NCBI RefSeq assembly: GCF_033597815.2
Contig: NZ_CP166245.1
Coordinates: 2,604,001-2,668,000, forward strand
Direction: 5' to 3'
Source: Staphylococcus sp. KG4-3
Lineage (GTDB): Bacteria > Bacillota > Bacilli > Staphylococcales > Staphylococcaceae
DNA: 64,000 nt
A program made the position numbers and the translations under genes. Numbering within the stretch: the first letter of the stretch is position 1; the number at the start of each line of letters is the position of its first letter. Below, piece after piece: positions 39,052-47,199 of the stretch. The notes beneath the pieces were generated by a model. That model was not told where the DNA came from, searched no databases, and was given only the letters and a program-made list of their open reading frames with translations.

Positions 39052-39568
39052 AAAGGATAAGTGGTTATATCAAAATTTCACCGGTTCAATGAGCAATCCA
39101 GATGAATACCAACAGTATGAAATCGATAAAACTCTAGCCAAGCACAATATTATCGGATTATATGTACTTATCGCCCTCGTTTATTTATCTATTTTCTTCG
39201 ATATTGAACGTGAGTTTTTATCTCCATTTACTGTCGGCGGGGGATTATTACTTATCGTTTTAGGTTGTAGAATGTCTATGAGTAAATTTAGTGCTGATCC
39301 ATTAGAAATAGAGGCAAAAAATCGAGAAGTTTATCATAAATTGCTACGAGAAACTCGTAATAAAAGAGTCATTTTCTTAATCATTACAATAACCTACATG
39401 TTGTTGACTACAGTAGTAATTGCGCCAATCTTTGCAGGTAATAGTTTAAACTTTTCTATATTAACAAAGTTCAGCACCTATCTACCTTTAATTGTCATCA
39501 TAATATTTACGATTACTAAGGATTCTCGGATAAAATTGCTAGATGAAAGGAGTAAACATGATGAATAA
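39044..39568 (+). CDS. Membrane protein of unknown function, four predicted helices
   Basis: A 174-residue protein. Four hydrophobic segments are visible: IIGLYVLIALVYLSIFF, the PFTVGGGLLLIVLGC region, VIFLIITITYMLLTTVVI and LPLIVIIIFTI. A charged N-terminal region and a charged loop (about residues 85-110) suggest cytosolic contacts. ATG 39044 is the start because GGGAGGAG precedes it. It overlaps the regulator gene by 8 bp and the following gene by 8 bp. No family recognised. Confidence 0.7.
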   Translation: MNRKDKWLYQNFTGSMSNPDEYQQYEIDKTLAKHNIIGLYVLIALVYLSIFFDIEREFLSPFTVGGGLLLIVLGCRMSMSKFSADPLEIEAKNREVYHKLLRETRNKRVIFLIITITYMLLTTVVIAPIFAGNSLNFSILTKFSTYLPLIVIIIFTITKDSRIKLLDERSKHDE

Positions 39569-40076
39569 TGACAAAATTCTACGTTTAATTCCTAATTTTA
39601 GATTTACAGACGAATATGAACGCCAACAATTATTACATGATTATGCTAGGTTCTCTCCATGGATTTTTTATGGTGGACTCATCGTCAGTGCGTCAGACTT
39701 TTTTATAACTAGTTATCTAAATCGTCTACCTATATTAGGTACATTAACTTTCATATTAATCTTAATCTATTCAATCATATTGATCGCTTCACTTCGTAAG
39801 AAAAAAGTGGATACTTTAGAAGTACATACTGAGACACAATATAAGATGCAATTAAAAAAATTACATAAAAGTAGCATATTATTCGCAACTATAATGTTTG
39901 TAGTATTCAATCTAAATAATTATTGGATACCACTCATTTCAGGTTCTGATTTACCACAAAGTTCAGATATCTTGAAAAATCTATTTGTTAATTTAATCAT
40001 TGCTATTATAACGGGTTTTATCACTTATGGCTTTGCTAGAATAAAGCTCATTAGAACTTATAAAGAAAATAATTAG
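39561..40076 (+). CDS. Membrane protein of unknown function, paired with the preceding one
   Basis: A 171-residue protein with four hydrophobic segments (WIFYGGLIVSASDFFI, LTFILILIYSIILIASL, ILFATIMFVVFNL, NLFVNLIIAIITGFITY). The overall plan, with a charged N-terminus, a helix pair, a charged linker and another helix pair, mirrors the upstream protein, so they may be distant paralogues forming a complex (inference). Start ATG 39561 or 39558; AAAGGAG lies just upstream. It is the last gene of the three-gene unit. Confidence 0.7.
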   Translation: MNNDKILRLIPNFRFTDEYERQQLLHDYARFSPWIFYGGLIVSASDFFITSYLNRLPILGTLTFILILIYSIILIASLRKKKVDTLEVHTETQYKMQLKKLHKSSILFATIMFVVFNLNNYWIPLISGSDLPQSSDILKNLFVNLIIAIITGFITYGFARIKLIRTYKENN

Positions 40077-40099
40077 TAATATAAGATTTTTTACTTTAT

Positions 40100-41017
40100 T
40101 TAAAATAAAACATAGGATAAATAGATAACACCCGTTACTGTTAACATACTGAAGAGTGTTGAAAAAAGAACGATTTGTGCATGAAGTTCTGGTTCCACCT
40201 GGTACTCCATGGCAATTGTAGATGTATTTCTAGATGTTGGAAATGAGCTAGCAATCAATAATGATTGTGCAATAACACCATCAATGTTGAGTAAATAGAT
40301 AACAAGTAAAGAGATTATAGGGCCTACAAGTAATCTGCCTATTAATGAAATTGTTATAACGCGATGAAAAAATTTAATTTTAATTTTTGATAATTGAGCA
40401 CCCAATAAAAGTAGCGCTATCGAACCAAAACCATCTGAAAGATGTCCAATTGGTATTAACATAAATTGTGGTAATTTAAGTGTGAATATTTGGCAAAAAA
40501 TACCTAGTAAAAGTGCGTGAAAGACCGGCAGTTTAAGAAAAAAAGTAGTGATATCTTTAATAGAACTTGTGGCTGATAACAAATTATACATACCATATGA
40601 ATAGGTGAGTAAATTTTGAAATACTAAAATCAAAATTTGTACAGAAACGCCCAATGGATTGTGGCTGAATATAAATTGGCTGACAGGCAACCCATAATTG
40701 CCAGAGTTCATTAAAGATATACTATTTTTTAATGCTGCTCCTTCACCATTTTCTAACTTCAATAACCTTGTTGTAATATGACTAAAACATATTAAACTTG
40801 TACTATAAATTACTACATAATATATAATTTGCGAAAACACTTGAAATTCAATTTTAATATGGTAAATATTTATGAATACGGCAGCGGGCATTAGGCAATA
40901 TGTAATTAGCGTAGAAAAATTCTGTAATTTAAACTCAAATTTTCTTTGTAAAAATGCCCCAATAACTATTAATAGTAAAATGGGTAATATAACTTCTAAG
41001 ATAATAAAAATAAACAT
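40100..41017 (-). CDS. AEC-family transporter (auxin efflux carrier/malate permease type)
   Basis: A 305-residue membrane protein with about ten hydrophobic helices arranged as two halves (ILPILLLIVIGAFLQRKF; NSGNYGLPVSQFIF in the first half; LPVFHALLLGIFCQIF; SSFPTSRNTSTIAMEY in the second). Bacterial members include malate and malonate carriers. Substrate is not deducible. ATG 41017 is chosen over TTG 41023 by spacing to GAGGG. It converges with the three-gene XRE/membrane operon. Confidence 0.8.
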   Translation of the reverse strand: MFIFIILEVILPILLLIVIGAFLQRKFEFKLQNFSTLITYCLMPAAVFINIYHIKIEFQVFSQIIYYVVIYSTSLICFSHITTRLLKLENGEGAALKNSISLMNSGNYGLPVSQFIFSHNPLGVSVQILILVFQNLLTYSYGMYNLLSATSSIKDITTFFLKLPVFHALLLGIFCQIFTLKLPQFMLIPIGHLSDGFGSIALLLLGAQLSKIKIKFFHRVITISLIGRLLVGPIISLLVIYLLNIDGVIAQSLLIASSFPTSRNTSTIAMEYQVEPELHAQIVLFSTLFSMLTVTGVIYLSYVLF

Positions 41018-41289
41018 AAGCAACCCTCACTATAGTGTATTTAGCAGTGCTCTGCCTCCAACCTAACTATAGCTTAAATTACCATAAATATAATCATAAG
41101 TATAAATTTAATTTATTATTTATATACATAAGTTTATCTTATGATTCAAACCAAAATAGTTTTTAATATATTTATTTTTCTCAAAAGATTTAATTATAAT
41201 TAGTGGAATTTTGTAATTCATTCAAATAATCGTCATAAAGTATTTAGACAATTATTTAGTATAACAATCTCTTCTCTACTAAAGGAGTA

Positions 41290-41364
41290 ATGAAGCGTTT
41301 GAATTTTTCTAATGCATTGGCTGAATTGTTTCGACAACTTTCTTTAAATATAAAAAATGACTAA
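41290..41364 (+). CDS. Possible 24-residue amphipathic peptide
   Basis: A short frame reads MKRLNFSNALAELFRQLSLN and ends KIKND-like (INKND order: I, K, N, D). AAAGGAG lies only two bases before the ATG, so a TTG three codons later is an alternative start. Hydrophobic residues at positions 6, 9, 10, 13, 14 and 17 would face one side of a helix. The stop codon lies in the left arm of a strong terminator. It could be a peptide gene or a chance frame. Confidence 0.3.
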   Translation: MKRLNFSNALAELFRQLSLNIKND

Positions 41365-41393
41365 TCCAATATCATGTGGACTAGTCATTTTTT
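41352..41393. terminator. Bidirectional terminator downstream of ppdK regulator gene
   Basis: AAAAAATGACTAATCCA pairs with TGGACTAGTCATTTTTT (one mismatch). Confidence 0.85.
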
Positions 41394-41480
41394 GAGAATA
41401 AAATTTATATTCCTGTCGCATTTTTAGCTTTTAGGTTTAACATTTTCTTTTACTCTTTTCTAAAAAGTAATAACATCGAA

Positions 41481-42296
41481 TCATAAAAACTTTTCTATAT
41501 AAAACGCTGATTCTTCAATTGATTTGTATTCTGTATTAATGACTGTTGCATTTAACTTTTCAAAAATCTCTTCAGCATAGATCAATTCTTCTCTGATTCT
41601 CTCAATACTGTTATAGTTTGTTGGACCGTGTAGCCCCAATACTTTCACACGTTCATTACGTATATTCAAAATGTAGTTAGGGCTTGCAGTTAAACCAAAC
41701 ACTTTTAAATTCTTATGCCTAAAAACTTCATCAGGTATATCTACTTCTGGTACCAATGGTATATTTGCAATTTTGTAACCTTTATTCGCTAAATACATAC
41801 TAAGTGGTGTCTTAGATGTTCTTGAAACACCAACAATTAGTGCATCCGCTTCCCCTATGTTAGTGAAATGTTTACCATCATCATATTTAACAGAGTATTC
41901 CATAGCTTCTATTCTTCTAAAATAATTTTCATCTAATTTACGTAAGGCTCCGCTTTCTAAAATAGGCGAACAATTTGTACGTTGCTGAATAATACCAATC
42001 AAGTCAGACATATAATCAACATATGGAATATCCGCTTCTTTTGCAAATTGCTGACCAACAATATTAAATTCAGGATTCACTAATGTTGTTATCACAACTG
42101 CTGCACGGGCTTTAGCACTTTTTAATATATTAATCAGTTCTTCTTCATTTTTTATAAAAGGAAACTTTTTTATTTCAATTTGTGATACATCAGGAAATTG
42201 AGTTAACGTTGCGTGTACCATCCGTTGTGCTGTTTCTCCTATAGAATCTGAAATAACATATAATCTAAGTTGTGGCTCTATTGAATCATTAAACAC
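41481..42296 (-). CDS. Pyruvate, phosphate dikinase regulatory protein (bifunctional kinase/phosphorylase)
   Basis: A 271-residue DUF299-type protein. It is expected to inactivate PpdK by ADP-dependent phosphorylation of an active-site Thr and to reactivate it by phosphorolysis. The P-loop-like GVSRTSKTPLSMYLA lies near residue 150, and LRLYVISDSIGETAQ is at the N-terminus. GTG 42296 is the start, with AAAGGTGG eight bases upstream; the frame is open further up but only as the 3' end of ppdK. It overlaps ppdK by 8 bp, so they are coupled. Confidence 0.9.
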   Translation of the reverse strand: MFNDSIEPQLRLYVISDSIGETAQRMVHATLTQFPDVSQIEIKKFPFIKNEEELINILKSAKARAAVVITTLVNPEFNIVGQQFAKEADIPYVDYMSDLIGIIQQRTNCSPILESGALRKLDENYFRRIEAMEYSVKYDDGKHFTNIGEADALIVGVSRTSKTPLSMYLANKGYKIANIPLVPEVDIPDEVFRHKNLKVFGLTASPNYILNIRNERVKVLGLHGPTNYNSIERIREELIYAEEIFEKLNATVINTEYKSIEESAFYIEKFL

Positions 42297-44922
42297 GTAA
42301 TCGACCACCTTTAACCTCACTTTGTGCAGTCGATAACAATGCGCCAGGAACTCTAAATGGTGAACATGAAACATAGTCAATATCTATTTGATTAAAGTAA
42401 TGGATAGATTTATCGTCTCCACCTAACTCGCCACAGACACCTATTTTAATAGACGGGTTAACAGATTTAGCTTGTTGCGTAGCCATTTTGACAAGTTGAC
42501 CAACACCATCCTGATCTAATGTTTGGAATGGGTCATTTTCTAAAACACCTTGTTCTGAATATGAACCAATAAATTTACCAGCATCATCTCTAGAGAATCC
42601 AAAAGTTAATTGTGTCAAATCGTTAGTACCAAAGCTAAAGAAATCACATACTTTCGCTAATTCACCGGCAATTAGACAAGCCCTTGGTGTTTCAATCATT
42701 GTTCCAATTAGATATTGTATTGTTTCCCCAGCCTCTTGTTGCAATTGTTCTATCTTTTCAACGATTTTAGCTCTTAAAATTGTAAACTCAGCCACTGTAG
42801 AAACTAAAGGAATCATGATTTCTGGTTGACACTCAATACCTTGTGCTTTCAAACGTAACGCACTTTTCACTATAGCTTCAGCTTGCATAATATATAATTC
42901 TGGATACGTAATAGCAAGACGACACCCTCTATGCCCCAACATTGGATTTACTTCGTCTAAACTCTCAATGTATTGTTCTAATTCTTTTACAGACACATTC
43001 AACTGTTGAGCTACATTATTTTTTTCTTCCATCGAACTTGGTAAAAATTCGTGAAGTGGTGGATCTAACAACCTAATAATCGTTGGTCTTTGACCAGATA
43101 ACTTTAATATTTCTTCAAAATCAGTCATTTGATATTGCTGAATTTTATTTAAAGCAGCAATACGTTTATCTTGAGTATCTGATAAGATAAAGCGACGCAT
43201 TTCAACCAAACGTTCAGGGCCAAAGAACATGTGCTCTGTGCGAACGAGACCTATTCCCTTAGCATTAAACTGATAACCAGTTTGAATATCTTGAGGCGTT
43301 TCCGCATTCATTCTAACCTGTAATCTCGCTATATCTTCTGACCATGACATAAACTGTTCAAACGCTTCACTGCGCTCTGCTTTCATAGTCGACACTTCGC
43401 CATAATAAATATCGCCTTTAGCTCCATCTACGGAAATAACATCTCCTTCGTACAACGTGCCTCCTGAATAATTAACTACTTTATCTATGACATTAATTTC
43501 GATATCAGAACATCCTGTAACGCAACATTTACCCATACCACGTGCTACAACGGCTGCATGGGAAGTCATACCACCATGCGTTGTGACGATTGCTTCACTT
43601 GCAATCATTCCTTCGATGTCTTCTGGAGAAGTTTCTGGTCGCATTAAAATAACTTTATTGCCTTTTTCTGCTTGTTCTTTCGCACTTTCTGCCGAAAATA
43701 CAATCTTACCACTTGCTGCTCCCGGACTTGCTGGCAATCCAATTTTAGAAATTGTAGTTGCTTGTTTAAGTGATTGCTCATCAAAATTAGGATGTAATAA
43801 CTGATCGATAGATTTTACTTCAACATTCATCACTGCTTCTTCTTTAGTTATAATACCCTCCTCAACTAAATCAACTGCTATGTGTATGGCCGCATTAGCA
43901 GTACGCTTACCATTTCTCGTTTGCAGTAAATATAATTGTCCATTTTCAATCGTAAACTCAATATCTTGCATGTCTTTATAATGCGTTTCAAGACGTTTGG
44001 AAACATCCACAAATTGTTGATGTACATGCGGCATTTGCTCTCTCAATGAATCAATATCTTTAGGAGTACGGATACCTGCCACTACGTCTTCACCTTGCGC
44101 ATTTAATAAATACTCTCCAAATAGTTTAGACTCTCCTGTAACTGGATTGCGTGTAAAGGCAACTCCTGTACCACTGCGTTCCCCGCTGTTACCAAATACC
44201 ATTTCTTGGATATTTACAGCAGTACCGATATCATGTGGTATTTCATTTAATTCACGATATATACGAGCACGGTCGTTGTCCCATGATTTAAACACTGCTT
44301 CAATAGCTTCAGTTAATTGGTCAATAGGTACTTGTGGAAATGGCTTATAAACTTCTTCAACATATACTTCTTTAAAATGTTCGCAAATTTCTTGTAGTCC
44401 TTCAGCTGGAATATCTGCATCATTTTGATAACCATGCTTTTCTTTATATTGATTGAAATATGTATCAAATGATGCCATAGGAATACCGTATACGACTTCG
44501 CCAAACATTTGTAATAGTCGGCGATAACAATCATAAGCAAAACGAGCGTCTTCAGTCTTTTCAGCTAACTTTTTAACATTGTCATCGTTTAAACCTAAAT
44601 TTAAAATTGTGTCCATCATCCCTGGCATAGATATTTTAGCTCCGCTTCGTACTGAAACCAGCAATAAAGATGAGTCTGAAGAAAATGATTTTTTTGTACG
44701 TTCATAAAAGGCTGTTAATTGTGTATTTAATTGCTCCATAAGCGCATCTGAAAGCTTAGACCCTTGCTCTAAATATTTTATACAAGCTTCTGTTGTTAAC
44801 GTAAAACCATCAGGTACCGGTAAACCTAAGCGCTTCATCTCTGCCAAATTAGCACCTTTACCTCCTAGTAAATCTTTCATCGATTTTTGTCCTTCATCAA
44901 ATGCATAAATATATTTCGTCAT
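42289..44922 (-). CDS. ppdK: Pyruvate, phosphate dikinase
   Basis: Interconverts pyruvate + ATP + Pi with PEP + AMP + PPi. The 877 residues include the nucleotide-binding domain (GGKGANLAEM near residue 21, SGERSGTGVAFTRNP), the phosphohistidine domain (GGMTSHAAVVARGMGK around residue 450) and the PEP/pyruvate TIM-barrel with VCGELGG near residue 830 and FFSFGTNDLTQLTFG. Its partner regulator overlaps its 3' end. It may support gluconeogenesis together with the class I aldolase in this region. Confidence 0.95.
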   Translation of the reverse strand: MTKYIYAFDEGQKSMKDLLGGKGANLAEMKRLGLPVPDGFTLTTEACIKYLEQGSKLSDALMEQLNTQLTAFYERTKKSFSSDSSLLLVSVRSGAKISMPGMMDTILNLGLNDDNVKKLAEKTEDARFAYDCYRRLLQMFGEVVYGIPMASFDTYFNQYKEKHGYQNDADIPAEGLQEICEHFKEVYVEEVYKPFPQVPIDQLTEAIEAVFKSWDNDRARIYRELNEIPHDIGTAVNIQEMVFGNSGERSGTGVAFTRNPVTGESKLFGEYLLNAQGEDVVAGIRTPKDIDSLREQMPHVHQQFVDVSKRLETHYKDMQDIEFTIENGQLYLLQTRNGKRTANAAIHIAVDLVEEGIITKEEAVMNVEVKSIDQLLHPNFDEQSLKQATTISKIGLPASPGAASGKIVFSAESAKEQAEKGNKVILMRPETSPEDIEGMIASEAIVTTHGGMTSHAAVVARGMGKCCVTGCSDIEINVIDKVVNYSGGTLYEGDVISVDGAKGDIYYGEVSTMKAERSEAFEQFMSWSEDIARLQVRMNAETPQDIQTGYQFNAKGIGLVRTEHMFFGPERLVEMRRFILSDTQDKRIAALNKIQQYQMTDFEEILKLSGQRPTIIRLLDPPLHEFLPSSMEEKNNVAQQLNVSVKELEQYIESLDEVNPMLGHRGCRLAITYPELYIMQAEAIVKSALRLKAQGIECQPEIMIPLVSTVAEFTILRAKIVEKIEQLQQEAGETIQYLIGTMIETPRACLIAGELAKVCDFFSFGTNDLTQLTFGFSRDDAGKFIGSYSEQGVLENDPFQTLDQDGVGQLVKMATQQAKSVNPSIKIGVCGELGGDDKSIHYFNQIDIDYVSCSPFRVPGALLSTAQSEVKGGRLRV

Positions 44923-44948
44923 ACTGAATCACCTCAAATAGTTATTAT

Positions 44949-44977
44949 GTTATACTAATTGCTATTGAGTATGTCAT
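44949..44977 (-). promoter_or_regulatory. Sigma-A promoter of ppdK
   Basis: Minus-strand ATGACA (44972-44977) and TATAAC (44949-44954) are spaced by 17 bp, about 25 bp before ppdK. Confidence 0.6.
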
Positions 44978-45071
44978 ATTAGACGAAAAATGACAACTAA
45001 AATATAAAAATTTGTTCATATTAATTTCTTTTTGCACCTTTATCTCTTGATATATCATAATTTTGTTGCAT

Positions 45072-45113
45072 AAAAAAAGCCCAAGCTACATTGATTTGTT
45101 GCTTGGGACTTTT
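45072..45113 (-). terminator. Terminator with no annotated gene upstream of it
   Basis: AAAAAAAGCCCAAGC pairs with GCTTGGGACTTTT. Read on the minus strand it ends in a long T-run. It would end a transcript arriving from 45114-45820, where no recognised gene exists. Confidence 0.75.
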
Positions 45114-45645
45114 AACATCACCAGTTCATTGCCATTTTTATATAATATGATTAAATGACTTAATATATTATTAAGTTTAATTTTCAAATAAGGTCATTTA
45201 AGTCATATAATTATAATTCTGTATAACTAAAGATAAAAGCAGATGCATTTACACTATCTTCTTCCTATTTCAAATTACTATTTGATTTAAACTGGCTCTT
45301 ATATTTTTGCGGACTGTAAAAGTAGGTGAAATAGAGAAATCACATTTTCTAATTAAGATATACTAAATAACTTGGAGTACAAAAATTACTAAAAATGGCA
45401 GATTACAGCACAATCGTTGTATTGTGCTAAAGTAGGTGATTATTTAAAATATAATCATTTGTCAAAGTGACATACAGAGGATTTATCATACTAGCTTCTC
45501 ATAGTTAATCTAGCATGATAAATTACAACAATATTTATTGTTAAATTTACTTCGTTTTGACTATTTTCATGTAGTGTAATATATTTTCATCACATCATCA
45601 CAATAATCCATTCAAAACTTCATAATTACTTTTTATACATTATGA
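45114..45645 (-). ncRNA. Candidate structured non-coding RNA or long 3' region
   Basis: The interval has two hairpins: AGCACAAT/ATTGTGCT at 45407-45428 (perfect 8-bp stem) and TTTATCAT...ATGATAAA at about 45480-45525. A duplicated AAAGTAGGTGA occurs at about 45319 and 45429. With the promoter at 45820 and the terminator at 45072 it would form a transcript of about 700 nt. No family is recognised. Confidence 0.3.
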
Positions 45646-45768
45646 TCACGTCCCTTCATTCCATGGTACATCAATAACAAGTTGATGTGAGTTATCACTT
45701 AATAACTCAATAATGGTACCATTACTATCTAAGAATTTCAGATTGAAAACAAAACGTTTTGTATACAT
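45646..45768 (-). CDS. Possible 40-residue peptide or gene remnant
   Basis: A short frame from ATG 45768 reads MYTKRFVFNLKFLDSNGTII and ends with VPWNEGT. It has no ribosome site. The segment FLDSNGTIIELL resembles the last strand of VOC proteins, so it could be a remnant of a decayed gene, but it is too short to be sure. It lies about 45 nt downstream of a good promoter. Confidence 0.25.
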   Translation of the reverse strand: MYTKRFVFNLKFLDSNGTIIELLSDNSHQLVIDVPWNEGT

Positions 45769-45819
45769 AAAGATTTTTATTATAAATTTTATAGAATTAT
45801 TAAGTAATAACTTAAATTT

Positions 45820-45848
45820 ATTATATTGTCGGTCGTGTAATTTGTAAA
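45820..45848 (-). promoter_or_regulatory. Sigma-A promoter with no recognised gene
   Basis: Minus-strand TTTACA (45843-45848) and TATAAT (45820-45825) are spaced by exactly 17 bp. Confidence 0.55.
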
Positions 45849-45985
45849 GTCTTTTTTGATACTTTCCTAAAAAACGTATCTACTATAATTTATGATATTC
45901 ATATTTTAATATTTCTACATTGCGATATTGCTACTTATTATCGATTTTCTAAATAAAAGCAATATACCAACTAAACTACGAATAG

Positions 45986-47065
45986 TTAACACCATAAAGC
46001 TATTTGTAGTTTAATCGCATCTGAATATTTCTTTGGATTCAATCCTGTACGTGTTTCGCATTTTTCTAATCGATAAAGTAACGTATTACGATGAATATAG
46101 AGATATTTTGCAGTTTTAGCAATATTCAAATCATTTTTGAAGAAACTTTTTAAAGTTTCTATACTTTGTGAATCTAGATCACTTAAAATTCTTTGCTTAT
46201 ATCTTTCTCTTATTCCGCTCTCTATTTGATAAAGTAATGTTTTCTCTTCTACATCTTCAAAGGACATCAATGTTTGAGTTTGTTCATTCAACATAAATAC
46301 AAGGTCACACTCTTCATAAGCCTTTTTGAAATCATTCAAACTCGAAAAAAGTAAACTCGAAGCCATTGTTACTTCTAACTTCAATGATTTAAAAGCATGA
46401 TAAATTCTCACTATTTTTTCTTCCAAAGCCTTTTTCGAGGCATCAGAAGCCAGTATAACGATACGATTATGATTAGTAAAAGCTAATGTAAAAGTAGTTT
46501 GATCGATTTTACTAGTTAACGTACGAACAATGCTATTTCTTGAGAATATTTGCTTCTCTAAATTAATAATAATACATTTTCTATAAGCTAATAAATTTGT
46601 GTTAAGTTGCTTCGTTAAATATTGTATAAATGAATTAGAGGGATTACTTTTCAACAGTTCTTCAATGAATAATTCTTGGCTACGTATATGTCCTTCTAGT
46701 TCATACGTAAAATAATTTTGATATAACAATAATTCGGTCGACATTTTCACTAAATCTGCTACGTATAGCAATGCTTTGGGATCACCTGTAATACCAATTA
46801 CACCAACAATTTCATCTTGAAATATAATGGGTAAATTAATACCCGGTTGCGTCCCTTTAAGTTTCTCGCAATCTTTTTTAGTCAATATAACCATCTGCTC
46901 GCACGCCAATACTTTACAAGCGCCCTCGTGTATACTACCAATCCTACTTTTGTCAAATGATGCTATAATCTTACCGTTAAAATTCATTATATTAATATTA
47001 CTTTTTGTTCTTTTTGCAGTTTCTTCCACAATAAGCGTTGCTACTTCCTCTGTTAATATCTCCAT
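45986..47065 (-). CDS. CdaR-type sugar-diacid/glycerate regulator
   Basis: A 359-residue regulator. The N-terminal 135 residues are a diacid-recognition domain (ATLIVEETAKRTKSNINIMN; GIIGITGDP-like VGVIGITGDPKALL). The C-terminal end is a PucR-type helix-turn-helix (NIAKTAKYLYIHRNTLLYRLEKCE). Related CdaR proteins activate glycerate and glucarate/galactarate genes. It is divergent from glxK by 134 bp, so it very likely controls the glxK-kdgT-larAEBC operon, with a hydroxyacid as inducer (inference). Confidence 0.87.
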   Translation of the reverse strand: MEILTEEVATLIVEETAKRTKSNINIMNFNGKIIASFDKSRIGSIHEGACKVLACEQMVILTKKDCEKLKGTQPGINLPIIFQDEIVGVIGITGDPKALLYVADLVKMSTELLLYQNYFTYELEGHIRSQELFIEELLKSNPSNSFIQYLTKQLNTNLLAYRKCIIINLEKQIFSRNSIVRTLTSKIDQTTFTLAFTNHNRIVILASDASKKALEEKIVRIYHAFKSLKLEVTMASSLLFSSLNDFKKAYEECDLVFMLNEQTQTLMSFEDVEEKTLLYQIESGIRERYKQRILSDLDSQSIETLKSFFKNDLNIAKTAKYLYIHRNTLLYRLEKCETRTGLNPKKYSDAIKLQIALWC

Positions 47066-47149
47066 TATCCCACCACTTTATCACTTTTATACAAATTTAA
47101 AGGTATATTATTGTATAGTTTAACCCTATTTTCAATAAAATAAAATCTA

Positions 47150-47184
47150 TATAATAGAATAATATATATTAGAAAGCGTTTACA
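47150..47184 (+). promoter_or_regulatory. glxK operon promoter -10 and cre-like site
   Basis: TATAAT at 47150-47155 has no good -35 (TATTTT lies 17 bp upstream), as expected for an activator-dependent promoter. AGAAAGCGTTTACA at 47171-47184 matches the CcpA cre consensus TGNAANCGNTNNCA except its first base, and lies just downstream of the likely transcription start. Confidence 0.6.
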
Positions 47185-47199
47185 AGGAGGTCGTTTAAA

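Noticed and set aside
42297..42380. N-terminal extension of the PpdK regulator
   Set aside because: The extension lies fully in the ppdK 3' coding region, and a good ribosome site points to GTG 42296.
43487..43804. 105-codon plus-strand frame opposite ppdK
   Set aside because: Antisense to the conserved phosphohistidine domain; coding evidence is all on the minus strand.
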